From DASRDZ01 sp035569495 (lineage in GTDB: Bacteria > Chloroflexota > Dormibacteria > Aeolococcales > Aeolococcaceae), in NCBI GenBank assembly GCA_035569495.1, contig DATMMX010000017.1:1-64000 (forward strand): DNA of 64,000 nt. The letters are read 5' to 3'. Shown here piece after piece: positions 32,133 to 39,912 of the stretch. Positions within the stretch are counted from its first letter, which is position 1. Every line of letters begins with the position of its first letter. The translations under genes were made by a program, and so were the position numbers. The notes under the pieces were generated by a model that saw only the letters and a list, made by a program, of their open reading frames with translations, was not told where the DNA came from and ran no database searches.

Positions 32133-32609
32133 CTAGAAGGGGATGTCGTCGGGGTCGACGTCGCCGCCGCCCTCGAAGGGCGCGGCGCCGCCGCGGGGGG
32201 CACCGGCACCGGCGCCGGCGCCTTCGCCTGGCGCGCCGCCCATCGGCGCGCCGTCCTGGCGGCTGTCGAGGAACTGCACGTCGTTGGCGTTGACCTCGGT
32301 GCGGTAGCGCTTCTGGCCGGTGGCCTGGTCGTCCCAGGAGCGGGTCTGCATGCGGCCCTCGACGTAGACCAGGCGGCCCTTCTGCAGGTACTGGCCGCAG
32401 AGCTCGGCGAGCTTGCGGTTGCCCTGGTTCCAGACCACCACGTCGTGGTAGTCGGTGAACTCGCGGCGCTCACCGCTCTGCGGGTCGGTCCCGTAGCGGT
32501 TGGTGGCCAGGGCGAGCTGGCACACGCCCTGCCCGCTGGGCAGGAAGCGCATCTCGGGGTCGCGGGTCAGGCGCCCGATGAGCATGACGCGGTTGAGCGA
32601 GCCTGCCAT
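32133..32609 (-). CDS. ssb: Single-stranded DNA-binding protein
   Basis: A 158-residue SSB. The OB fold spans about residues 1-110 (NRVMLIGRLTRDPEMRFLPSGQGVCQLALATNR, VVVWNQGNRKLAELCGQYLQKGRLVYVEGRM). A Gly/Ala/Pro-rich linker follows, and the acidic tip DPDDIPF recruits replication partners. It lies in the standard position between rpsF and rpsR. Confidence 0.96.
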   Translation of the reverse strand: MAGSLNRVMLIGRLTRDPEMRFLPSGQGVCQLALATNRYGTDPQSGERREFTDYHDVVVWNQGNRKLAELCGQYLQKGRLVYVEGRMQTRSWDDQATGQKRYRTEVNANDVQFLDSRQDGAPMGGAPGEGAGAGAGAPRGGAAPFEGGGDVDPDDIPF

Positions 32610-32613
32610 GACG

Positions 32614-33105
32614 CTATGCCTCCTCGTCCTCGTCGTCGGTCGCGCCCACGGCGACGGCCTCGGGCTCGTCGCCCGCGTCGTCGTCCTCGGCGATCTCCTC
32701 GTCGGCGACGGCCGCGGTGGTCTCGGTCTCGGTCTCGGCGTCGTCGGGCGGCGCCGGGACGCCCGCCGCGGCCTCGCCGTCCTCACCCTCGCCGGTGTCG
32801 GCGCTGGGCTCCTCCAGGATGACCAGCAGGTGGCGGAAGACCTGGTCGTGGATGCGCAGCGCCCGCTCCACCTCGGCCACCTTGGCGCCGTCGAGCTTCA
32901 TCTCGACGATCACGTAGTGCCCGTCGCGGAGGTGCTTGACCTCGTAGGCGAGGCGGCGCTTGCCCCAGTTGGTGGTCTTGTGGATCTCTCCACCCTGACC
33001 TTCGATGATCGCCTTCACCGAGTCGATCGCGGCGCGCAGGCCGTCCTCATCGACGTCCGGGCGGACGATGTACATCAACTCGTAATCGCGCACCATGCGC
33101 GGCAC
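32614..33105 (-). CDS. rpsF: 30S ribosomal protein S6 with acidic tail
   Basis: A 163-residue protein. Residues about 5-98 are S6 (RDYELMYIVRPDVDEDGLRAAIDSVKAII, NWGKRRLAYEVKHLRDGHYVIVEMKLD). About 60 extra residues at the C terminus are acidic (Glu/Asp/Ala), recalling the acidic, sometimes glutamylated, S6 tails of other bacteria but longer. The GTG at 33105 has GGAGG about 12 nt upstream. The ATG at 33096 is the alternative start and has AGGT upstream. Confidence 0.94.
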   Translation of the reverse strand: MPRMVRDYELMYIVRPDVDEDGLRAAIDSVKAIIEGQGGEIHKTTNWGKRRLAYEVKHLRDGHYVIVEMKLDGAKVAEVERALRIHDQVFRHLLVILEEPSADTGEGEDGEAAAGVPAPPDDAETETETTAAVADEEIAEDDDAGDEPEAVAVGATDDEDEEA

Positions 33106-33170
33106 CTCGTGTCACGCCTCCCTGTGGACGTCAGGCGCCCGCGAGTGCAGGGCGCAGGGAAGCCGGGGCA

Positions 33171-33176
33171 TGGTAC
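33171..33176 (-). promoter_or_regulatory. -10 box TACCAT of rpsF-ssb-rpsR
   Basis: TACCAT on the minus strand gives a leader of about 60 nt before rpsF, long enough for a small S6:S18 binding hairpin, though I did not identify the characteristic CCG-bulge motif. Confidence 0.4.
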
Positions 33177-33193
33177 CAGGCCGCCGCGGCCGG

Positions 33194-34354
33194 TCAGTCC
33201 AGGCGGAAGACCTTGGGCAGCGGGGTGAGGTTGCGGTGGCCGTCCTCGGTGACCACGACCAGGTCCTCGATGCGGATGCCGCCGAGGCGCGGGTCGTACA
33301 GCCCCGGCTCGATGGTGACCACGTCGCCGACCTCGAGGATGACGTCGACGTCGCCGACGCGGGGGAACTCGTGGATCTCCAGGCCCAGGCCGTGGCCGGT
33401 GCCGTGGATGAAGCGCGCGTCGGACTGGATGTCGCGGTAGGGCTTGGGCAGGCTGCCGTAGCCGTGCGCCTTGAACACGTCGCAGATGGCGTAGTGCACG
33501 TCGCGGCCGTTGACGCCGGGCCTGATCATGTCGAGCCCGAGCTGCTGCGCCTCGCGGACCGCCTCCCACATCCGCTCCACCTCGGGCGGCGGGGTGCCGC
33601 GGACAACGGTGCGGGTCATGTCGCCCCAGTAGCGCGTCGTCTTGTGGAACGGGAAGATGTCGAGGACGATGGGCAGGCCGGCGCGCAGCACCTCGCTGGT
33701 GGTGCGGTGCGGGTCGGCGGAGTCGGGACCGCCGGTGCAGATCGAGTCGGTGGTCGTGCAGCCCAGCTCCAGCAGGCGCGACTCGACGGTGTAGACGAGG
33801 TCCTCGCCGCTGAGCGGCCGGCCGTCGCGGTGGAGCAGGCCGTCGCGGATGTCGGCGGCGGCGATGACGTCGATGGCGCGCTGCAGGGCGTCCATGCCGG
33901 CGTTCTCGGTCTGCTCGATGGCAGCGAGCTCGCTGGGCGTCTTGATGCGGCGCTCACGGCGGTAGAGGTCGGTGCGCGGGCTGATGTCGACGTCCGCCTG
34001 GCGGAGCAGGTCGGCGTAGAGCGCGGGGAAGTCGGCCTCGACGTCGACCGCGTGGAGGCCGTGCTCGCGGCAGACGGCCTGCAGCAGCAGCGACCAGGCG
34101 TCCTGCTCGCTGCCCGCGGATTTGAGCATCTCGCTGAGGCCCAGGTCCTCGCTGCAGCGCACCTGCCCGACGTGCGCCTCCTTCTGGGCGCGGCCGTACT
34201 CCAGGCGGGAGGTCCAGAGGGTGGTGTCGTCGCCGCCGCGGTCGACCAGGACCACGGGGTCGGGGGCGAGGAAGCCGGAGCGGTAGAAGATGTTGGGGTG
34301 GTGGTAGGTCTCGCCGAAGAGGAGGACGGGGCGCTGGTCTTGGGTCTCGGGCAT
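33194..34354 (-). CDS. M24-family Xaa-Pro-type aminopeptidase
   Basis: A 386-residue metallopeptidase. The C-terminal pita-bread domain has all five metal ligands: Asp in VLDIFPFH, Asp in YWGDMTRTVV, His in HGTGHGLGLEIHEFP, Glu in VTIEPGLYDP and Glu in GGIRIEDLVVV. The N-terminal 150 residues are the creatinase-like domain. It is probably a cytosolic dipeptidase or aminopeptidase acting on prolyl peptides; the exact specificity is unclear. A TAGGCT box (34370-34365) lies 10 nt before the ATG. Confidence 0.9.
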   Translation of the reverse strand: MPETQDQRPVLLFGETYHHPNIFYRSGFLAPDPVVLVDRGGDDTTLWTSRLEYGRAQKEAHVGQVRCSEDLGLSEMLKSAGSEQDAWSLLLQAVCREHGLHAVDVEADFPALYADLLRQADVDISPRTDLYRRERRIKTPSELAAIEQTENAGMDALQRAIDVIAAADIRDGLLHRDGRPLSGEDLVYTVESRLLELGCTTTDSICTGGPDSADPHRTTSEVLRAGLPIVLDIFPFHKTTRYWGDMTRTVVRGTPPPEVERMWEAVREAQQLGLDMIRPGVNGRDVHYAICDVFKAHGYGSLPKPYRDIQSDARFIHGTGHGLGLEIHEFPRVGDVDVILEVGDVVTIEPGLYDPRLGGIRIEDLVVVTEDGHRNLTPLPKVFRLD

Positions 34355-34377
34355 CTCGTCGTGCAGCCTAGCGGAGT

Positions 34378-35151
34378 TCAGCGCGGCGGCATGCGCAGGG
34401 CGCCGTCGAGGCGGATCACCTCGCCGTTGAGGTACTGGTTCTCGACCACGTGCAGGGCCAGCGCGGCGTACTCGTCGGGACGTCCGAAGCGGCTGGGGTT
34501 GGGCACGCCGGCGGCCAGCGCGTCCTTGACGTTCTGCGGCGCCGCGTTCATCAGCGGGGTGTCGAAGATGCCGGGGGCGATGGTGTTGACGCGCACACCA
34601 CTCGCGGCCAGGTCGCGGGCCAGCGGCAGGGTCATGCCGACGATGCCGCCCTTGCTCGCCGAGTAGGACGCCTGGCCGATCTGGCCGTCGAAGGCGGCGA
34701 CGCTGGCGGTGTTGACGATGACGCCGCGCTCGCCGTCCGCAGTCGGCTCCTGCGCCACCATGGCCGCCGCCGCGATCCGGATGACGTTGAAGGTGCCGAT
34801 CAGGTTGACCCCGACCACCCGGGCGAACTGCTCCAGGGGCATGGGGCTGCCGTCGCGGGCGACCACCTTGCCGGGGGTGCCGATGCCGGCGCAGTTGACC
34901 AGGATGCGCAGCGGGCCCCGGCTGGTCGCGGCCTGGACGGCCTGCTGGACCGCCTCGGCGTCCTGCACGTCGGCGGGGGCGAAGGTGTGCGGCGCGTTGC
35001 CCGGCAGGCTCGCGGCGGTCTGCTCGCCCGGGCTGCTGGGCAGGTCGAGGATGACGACGGTGGCGCCGCGCTCGGCGAGGCGCGCGGCGGTGGCGGCGCC
35101 CAGGCCGGACGCTCCTCCGGTGACGATGGCGACGGCGCCCTGCGGATCCAA
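34378..35151 (-). CDS. SDR-family 3-hydroxyacyl-CoA dehydrogenase (HSD10-like)
   Basis: A 257-residue Rossmann dehydrogenase. The TTG start at 35151 has an AAGGAG Shine-Dalgarno sequence 9 nt upstream and lies 3 residues before AVAIVTGGASGLGAATA, the NAD-binding glycine motif. NCAG, the catalytic triad in TASVAAFDGQIGQASYSASKGG (S, Y, K) and the C-terminal IRLDGALRM match short-chain 3-hydroxyacyl-CoA/2-methyl-3-hydroxybutyryl-CoA dehydrogenases. A role in fatty or branched-chain acyl-CoA oxidation is likely. It stands alone, divergent from tRNA-Val. Confidence 0.9.
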   Translation of the reverse strand: MDPQGAVAIVTGGASGLGAATAARLAERGATVVILDLPSSPGEQTAASLPGNAPHTFAPADVQDAEAVQQAVQAATSRGPLRILVNCAGIGTPGKVVARDGSPMPLEQFARVVGVNLIGTFNVIRIAAAAMVAQEPTADGERGVIVNTASVAAFDGQIGQASYSASKGGIVGMTLPLARDLAASGVRVNTIAPGIFDTPLMNAAPQNVKDALAAGVPNPSRFGRPDEYAALALHVVENQYLNGEVIRLDGALRMPPR

Positions 35152-35233
35152 CGCTCGATGCTCCTTGCGGCGGGGGTGACGGCCCGGGAAGGGTAGGCCA
35201 GGGCCGGGTGGCTGCGCTGCCCGGATGCCGCGG

Positions 35234-35239
35234 TACAAT
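35234..35239 (+). promoter_or_regulatory. -10 box TACAAT for tRNA-Val
   Basis: TACAAT ends 19 nt before the first base of the tRNA. Confidence 0.55.
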
Positions 35240-35258
35240 TCCGCCCCGCTCAGGGCGT

Positions 35259-35335
35259 GGTCAGCTAGCTCAGTTGGTTAGAGCGCGCGGTTCACATCCG
35301 CGAGGTCGAGGGTTCGAGTCCCCCGCTGACCACCA
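35259..35335 (+). tRNA. tRNA-Val (anticodon CAC)
   Basis: A 77-nt cloverleaf with encoded CCA. The acceptor is GGTCAGC/GCTGACC, the D stem GCTC/GAGC, the anticodon stem CGCGG/CCGCG with loop TTCACAT (anticodon CAC, reading GUG), and the T loop TTCGAGT. The T stem GAGGG/CCCCC has one A-C mismatch. Confidence 0.96.
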
Positions 35336-35372
35336 TTCGTGCGACACAGGCGTTCGTCACCCCGGCGGGGGA

Positions 35373-35400
35373 TTCGGCAGCACGAACGGCTCGCTATACT
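35373..35400 (+). promoter_or_regulatory. Promoter before the leader ORF and permease
   Basis: TTCGGC (35373-35378), 16-nt spacer, TATACT (35395-35400). The start point would fall at or just before the ATG of the 15-codon leader ORF at 35411. Confidence 0.55.
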
Positions 35401-35410
35401 CCCGTCGCTG

Positions 35411-35458
35411 ATGGCTCCAGCCCAGCCCGTCCTCGCGCGCCCGGAGGCCCACCCGTAG
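35411..35458 (+). CDS. Possible 15-residue leader peptide
   Basis: ATG at 35411, 10 nt after a TATACT box, opens a 15-codon frame (MAPAQPVLARPEAHP) whose TAG is followed directly by the ATG of the permease (TAGATG). It is proline-rich (4 of 15). A GGAGG at 35443-35447, inside this ORF, is the Shine-Dalgarno sequence for the permease, so translation of the leader would run across it. Control of the permease by translation of this ORF is inference. Confidence 0.45.
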   Translation: MAPAQPVLARPEAHP

Positions 35459-36436
35459 ATGTGGCGCTACATCGTCCGGCGGCTGCTCCTCGGGGTGGTC
35501 ACCATCCTGGTGATCACGTTCGTCGTCTACGCGCTGCTGTGGGCGCTGCCTGAGAAGCCGTACGCGTTCCTGATCAACCGGCCCAACCAGTCGTTCGCGC
35601 AGCGGCAGGCGATCATCGAGCGGTTCGGGGCGGACAAGCCGTTCATCGTCCAGTACGGCAAATTCCTGTGGAACCTGGTCCACCTCGACCTCGGCGAGTC
35701 GCTCACCCAGCACAGCAGCGTGGCCAACGCCATCGGCCTGCGCATCGGCAACACGGCGATCCTGATGATCTGCTCGTACATCGTCACCCTGCTGATCGCC
35801 GTCCCCATCGGCATCCTCAGCGCGGTGCGGCAGTACAGCAAGCTGGACAACATCGTCACCTCGCTGTCCTTCGTCGGCATCTCGCTGCCCAACTTCTGGT
35901 TCGGCTCGATGCTCATCTTCGCCTTCGCGGTGTTCCCCCACGAACACGGCTTCCCGACCATCTTCCCCGAGGGCGGGATGCACGGCAACAACGCCACCGG
36001 CATCCTGGACCTGGCCTGGCATCTCGTCTTACCCGTGATCGTCCTGGCGGTGCAGGGCATCGCGCAGTACGCCCGCTTCATCCGCTCGTCGATGCTGGAA
36101 ACCCTCTCCCAGGACTACATCCGAACGGCCCGCGCCAAGGGGCTCGCCAGCGGGCGAGTGGTGCTTCGCCATGCCCTGCGCAACTCGCTGCTGCCGCTGA
36201 TCACGTTGATGGGCCTCGACATTCCCCAGCTCTTCGTCGGCGCCGTGATCACCGAGTACGTGTTCAACTGGCCCGGGATGGGGCGGCTGTTCGTCGACTC
36301 GGCGAGCTCCAACGACTACTCGATCCTGCTGGGAATCCTGCTGATCCTCAGCGTCTTCGTGGTCATCGGCAACCTGATCGCCGACCTCGCCTACACCTGG
36401 GCCGATCCGCGCATCTCGTACGAGACGAGTCGCTGA
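35459..36436 (+). CDS. dppB: DppB/OppB-type ABC transporter permease, orphan
   Basis: A 325-residue inner-membrane permease with six hydrophobic segments. MWRYIVRRLLLGVVTILVITF at the N terminus, GRLG-like RFGADKPF, GISLPNFWFGSMLI and the coupling loop DYIRTARAKGLASGRVV are characteristic of dipeptide/oligopeptide/nickel permeases of the DppB group. The partner permease (DppC), ATPases and binding protein are not adjacent: the next gene is convergent. Given the cobalamin and nickel genes nearby a nickel or peptide substrate are both possible. Its last 74 bp overlap the opposite-strand PduX-type kinase. Confidence 0.88.
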   Translation: MWRYIVRRLLLGVVTILVITFVVYALLWALPEKPYAFLINRPNQSFAQRQAIIERFGADKPFIVQYGKFLWNLVHLDLGESLTQHSSVANAIGLRIGNTAILMICSYIVTLLIAVPIGILSAVRQYSKLDNIVTSLSFVGISLPNFWFGSMLIFAFAVFPHEHGFPTIFPEGGMHGNNATGILDLAWHLVLPVIVLAVQGIAQYARFIRSSMLETLSQDYIRTARAKGLASGRVVLRHALRNSLLPLITLMGLDIPQLFVGAVITEYVFNWPGMGRLFVDSASSNDYSILLGILLILSVFVVIGNLIADLAYTWADPRISYETSR

Positions 36437-37292
36437 GGGACGAGTCCGCCCGGCGGACACGGAGGCCTGGGGCGTGGGCGCGCACCACCGTGGCGACGTG
36501 TCCGGCCCTGGCGAATTCGCTCTGCGCGCTGCGCGCCTGCTCGATGCCGGCCGGACAGATGACGGCGCAGACGCTGCCGCTGTGGGCCACGCAGACGCCG
36601 GCCGCGCCGGTGCGCTCGGCGACGGTGCGGGCGACGTCGAATGCGGGATTGGGGAGCCGCTGCTGATTGCGCAGCGCTGATTCGGTCGCGAGGCGGCCGA
36701 GCGCGAGCGGGGCGTGCCATTGCGTGGCGTCAACCGTGCCGTCAGGGATGCGTGGGCCCGCACCGTACGTGCGGTGCACGTCCAGGGTGGGAAGTGGCTC
36801 GTTGCTGTCAACCATGGCCAGAAACAGGTTTGGCGGGAGCGGCCCCAGGTGGCACGCGCGTGTGCCGCCGACGTGGTCGATCGCCCACAGTCCGCGCAGG
36901 GGGCTGGAGTCGCTCGGCTCGACCTGGACCAGGAGAGCCAGCAGCTCCGCCTGGGTCAGGGTCACGCCGGCGCACGCGCACACGCCGCCGATCACGCCGG
37001 CGACGTCCGCGGTGCTCGATCCCATGCCGCGCCCGTGCGGCAGCTCGCCGCCGAGCTCGACGCGCACGCCACGCCGCCAGCCCGTGCGCTCCAGCGCCAG
37101 CTCCAGGGCGCGCGTCGCCTTGGGCAACGCGGGCGAGACGGAGACCTCGGGCTCGTCGGTCAGGGTGACCCGCACGGTGCCGTCGACGTCGATGGGCAGC
37201 GAGACCAGGATGGGGCCGTCGCCGTCGACGCCCTGGAGCAGCTCACCGCAGGTCGCAGGCACCAGGGCGACGCCTTCAGCGAGCACGGTCAC
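36363..37292 (-). CDS. pduX: PduX-like L-threonine kinase (GHMP family)
   Basis: A 309-residue kinase from a GTG that overlaps the cobU stop (GTGA). The GHMP ATP-binding motif is PHGRGMGSSTADVAGVIGG, and the N terminus VALVPATCGELLQG is typical of PduX. The enzyme makes L-threonine-O-3-phosphate, the substrate of the CobD decarboxylase that forms the aminopropanol linker of cobalamin. It is the last gene of the operon. The final 30 residues are Arg/Ser/Cys-rich and lie antisense to the permease end, so the real C terminus may be altered by a frameshift or simply poorly constrained. Confidence 0.85.
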   Translation of the reverse strand: MTVLAEGVALVPATCGELLQGVDGDGPILVSLPIDVDGTVRVTLTDEPEVSVSPALPKATRALELALERTGWRRGVRVELGGELPHGRGMGSSTADVAGVIGGVCACAGVTLTQAELLALLVQVEPSDSSPLRGLWAIDHVGGTRACHLGPLPPNLFLAMVDSNEPLPTLDVHRTYGAGPRIPDGTVDATQWHAPLALGRLATESALRNQQRLPNPAFDVARTVAERTGAAGVCVAHSGSVCAVICPAGIEQARSAQSEFARAGHVATVVRAHAPGLRVRRADSSLSDSSRTRCADRPRCRRGRRSGCR

Positions 37293-37810
37293 GGCTGAAC
37301 CCCCTTGAGCCACAAGGGGAGTCCAGCGACGACGAGGACCACCTCGTCGGCCTGCGCGGCGAGCACCTGGTTGGCGGCGCCGAGCCGGTCGCGGAACCTG
37401 ACCCCCGCCGCGGACGACGGCACCACGCCGAGCCCGGCTTCGGCGGTGACCACCACGCCGAGCGATTGCGCCGCGTCGTGCACCGCCGTTGCGACGTGTG
37501 TTGCGAGTCGCTGCGCCGCTTCGTCGTCGGGTGGATCGGCGAGTGCCAGGGCCAGCTCGAAGCCGTCGAGCAACAGCGCGTCGTGGCCCGCGGCGGCGCG
37601 GACTGCGGCCGCGAGGTCGCCGCGGGCTTCGACGGTCCGCCAGGTTGGCGGGCGGCGAACGCGATGCGCCGCGATGCGCGCGTCGACGTCGGGATCGCCG
37701 GGCAGCAGGGTGGCGACGTAGGCGACGTCCTCGCAGTGCTGCACGCGCTGCTCCGCGTAGGCGCTCTTGCCGCTGCGCGCGCCGCCGAGGACGAGCAGAA
37801 GGCGGCTCAC
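37289..37810 (-). CDS. cobU: Adenosylcobinamide kinase/GTP guanylyltransferase CobU
   Basis: A 173-residue enzyme. It phosphorylates adenosylcobinamide and adds GMP to give AdoCbi-GDP. The P-loop RLLLVLGGARSGKSAYAEQ is at the N terminus, and EAGLGVVPSS and RFRDRLGAANQVLAAQADEVVLVVAG follow as in the family. The GTG start overlaps the cobQ stop, and the stop overlaps pduX. Confidence 0.94.
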   Translation of the reverse strand: MSRLLLVLGGARSGKSAYAEQRVQHCEDVAYVATLLPGDPDVDARIAAHRVRRPPTWRTVEARGDLAAAVRAAAGHDALLLDGFELALALADPPDDEAAQRLATHVATAVHDAAQSLGVVVTAEAGLGVVPSSAAGVRFRDRLGAANQVLAAQADEVVLVVAGLPLWLKGVQP

Positions 37811-39321
37811 GCCACGCCCTCGTCGACGATGCGGCGCAGCAGGTTCATGTCGAGTGCGGCAGAAACTGCATCGGCGAGACGGTCGAGCTCGGCCTCGACG
37901 CCGGGCACGGGCGGGCCGGGTATCCAGGTGCGGCCGCGGCGGGCGGCCACCGCGGCGAGCAGCGGGCGGCGCACCGCCTCGCTGTCGAGCAGGCCGTGGA
38001 CGTGGGTGCCGACCACCCAGCCGTCCTCGCTGGTGGCGCCGTCCTCCCACCGGTCGCCCTCACTCTGCAGGGCGAGCGGCGGGGCGGAGGGCTCGGTGCG
38101 CCCGGTGTGGATCTCGTAGCCGCGCAGGGCGGCGCCCTCGGCGCGGGCCAGCAGGCCGGGGCACGCCAGGACGGTGCCGGTCACTGGGCGCACCACTTTG
38201 GCCGCGGCCATGCGGGTGACCGTGGGCAGCAGCCCGAGGCCGGGCGCGGAGCCCGGAGTGCCCTGGTCGGCGCCGCCGCCGTCCTCGACCAGCGCGCCGA
38301 GAAGCTGGAAGCCGCCGCAGATGCCGAGCACCGCCGCGCCCCGCTCGCGTGCGGCGCACACCGCGCGGTCGAGGCCGCGCTCGCGCATGGCGTCGAGGTC
38401 GGCGCGCGTCGTCTTGCTGCCCGGGAGGACCACCAGGTCGGGGTCGCCGAGGCGGTCGCCGTGGTCGACCAGGCGGACGCCCACGCCGGGCTCGCCGAGC
38501 AGGGCGTCGCAGTCGTCGAAGTTGCTGATGCGCGGCAGGCGGATCACGGCGACGTCGATGGCCGCCGCGGACCCGTTGCCGGCGAAGGAGGATTCCAGGC
38601 CCAGCGAGTCCTCCTCGGGCAGGCGCAGGCCCTCGACCCGCGGCACCACGCCGAGCACCGGCAGCCGGGCGCGCCGCTCCAGGAAGGCGACGCCATCGGC
38701 GAACAGGGACGCGTCGCCCCTGAAGTTGTTGACGATCATGGCTCGAACGTGGCGGCGCTCGGCGGGCCGGAGCAGGCTGAGGGTGCCCAGCAGCGCGGCG
38801 AACACGCCGCCCCGGTCGATGTCGCCGACCAGCAGCACCGGGGCGCCGGCGTGGCGGGCGACGCGCATGTTGACCAGGTCGCGGTCGCGCAGGTTGACCT
38901 CGGCGGGGCTGCCCGCGCCCTCGATCATCACCAGGTCGCAGGCGTCGCGCAGGCGGTCGAGCGATTCAGCCACCAGTGGCCACAACGTGGGTTTGGCGCG
39001 GTGGTACTCGACGGCGCTCATGCGCTCGGCGGCGTCGCCGCGGAGCACCACCTGGGCGCGCGAATCGGTCTCCGGCTTGAGCAGGATCGGGTTCATGTCG
39101 CGCGTGGCAGGAACTCCGCAGGCCAGCGCCTGCAGGGCCTGGGCGCGGCCGATCTCGCCGCCGTCGTCGGTGACCGCGGCGTTGAGGGCCATGTTCTGCG
39201 CCTTGAAGGGACGCACCGCCACGCCCTGGCGCGCGAATACGCGGCAGAGCGCCGCGGTGAGCAGCGACTTGCCGACGCCGGACGACGTGCCCTGCAGCAT
39301 CAGGGTCCTGGCGCGCGCCAT
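37807..39321 (-). CDS. cobQ: Cobyric acid synthase CobQ
   Basis: A 504-residue glutamine amidotransferase that amidates the b, d, e and g carboxylates of adenosylcobyrinate diamide. The dethiobiotin-synthetase-like N domain has LMLQGTSSGVGKSLLTAALCR and FKAQNMALNAAVTDDGGEIGRAQ. The class I GATase domain has the Cys nucleophile in VLGICGGFQLLG and the His in VGTHVHGLLDS. Length is normal. It lies 3 bp after cobC. Confidence 0.95.
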   Translation of the reverse strand: MARARTLMLQGTSSGVGKSLLTAALCRVFARQGVAVRPFKAQNMALNAAVTDDGGEIGRAQALQALACGVPATRDMNPILLKPETDSRAQVVLRGDAAERMSAVEYHRAKPTLWPLVAESLDRLRDACDLVMIEGAGSPAEVNLRDRDLVNMRVARHAGAPVLLVGDIDRGGVFAALLGTLSLLRPAERRHVRAMIVNNFRGDASLFADGVAFLERRARLPVLGVVPRVEGLRLPEEDSLGLESSFAGNGSAAAIDVAVIRLPRISNFDDCDALLGEPGVGVRLVDHGDRLGDPDLVVLPGSKTTRADLDAMRERGLDRAVCAARERGAAVLGICGGFQLLGALVEDGGGADQGTPGSAPGLGLLPTVTRMAAAKVVRPVTGTVLACPGLLARAEGAALRGYEIHTGRTEPSAPPLALQSEGDRWEDGATSEDGWVVGTHVHGLLDSEAVRRPLLAAVAARRGRTWIPGPPVPGVEAELDRLADAVSAALDMNLLRRIVDEGVA

Positions 39322-39324
39322 GGC

Positions 39325-39912
39325 TCAGGGCACCGCGACCACGTCGCGCCAGCGACGCACGGCGAGCGGGGTGGCGGGCTGGATGCGCAGCGCGGCGTGG
39401 GGCGTGCGCACGCGCCACGCCTGGCCCAGCGGCAGCCCGCGCGCCGCACCGAGCAGCGCACGGATGACGCCGCCGTGGCAGACGATCAGCACGTCGCCGT
39501 CGAGGCCCGCGTCGTACAGGTCGAGAACGGCGGCGGCGGTGCGGCGCCACAGGTGGTGCGGATGCTCGCCGCCTGGGGGGAGCGGCCAGCCGTCGCGCAG
39601 CCAGGCGGCGGCGGTGTCGGGGAAGCGCTCCTCGACCTGGGCGAAGGTGAGGCCGGTGATCTCGCCCCAGTCGAGCTCCTGGACGCGCGGGTCGATGCGG
39701 ACGTCGATGCTGGGGACGGCGAGGTCGGCGGTCTCCCGGGCGCGCCGCAGCGGGGAGCAGATGGCTGCGGCGAGCGGCCGGTCGCGGAACAGCGCGGCGG
39801 CCGCGGCGGCCTGTTCGCGCCCCTCGGCGGACAGGCCGGGGTCGATGCGGCAGCCGACCAGGGTTCCGGGTGGGGCGGTGGTGCGGCCGTGGCGGAGGAG
39901 GAGGAGCCTCAT
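39325..39912 (-). CDS. cobC: Adenosylcobalamin/alpha-ribazole phosphatase CobC
   Basis: A 195-residue histidine phosphatase that dephosphorylates alpha-ribazole phosphate or adenosylcobalamin phosphate. The catalytic motif is MRLLLLRHGRTTA, with SPLRRARETA, ELDWGEITGLTFAQVEERFP and the second His in VCHGGVIRALL. The ATG overlaps the cobD stop (ATGA). Confidence 0.92.
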   Translation of the reverse strand: MRLLLLRHGRTTAPPGTLVGCRIDPGLSAEGREQAAAAAALFRDRPLAAAICSPLRRARETADLAVPSIDVRIDPRVQELDWGEITGLTFAQVEERFPDTAAAWLRDGWPLPPGGEHPHHLWRRTAAAVLDLYDAGLDGDVLIVCHGGVIRALLGAARGLPLGQAWRVRTPHAALRIQPATPLAVRRWRDVVAVP

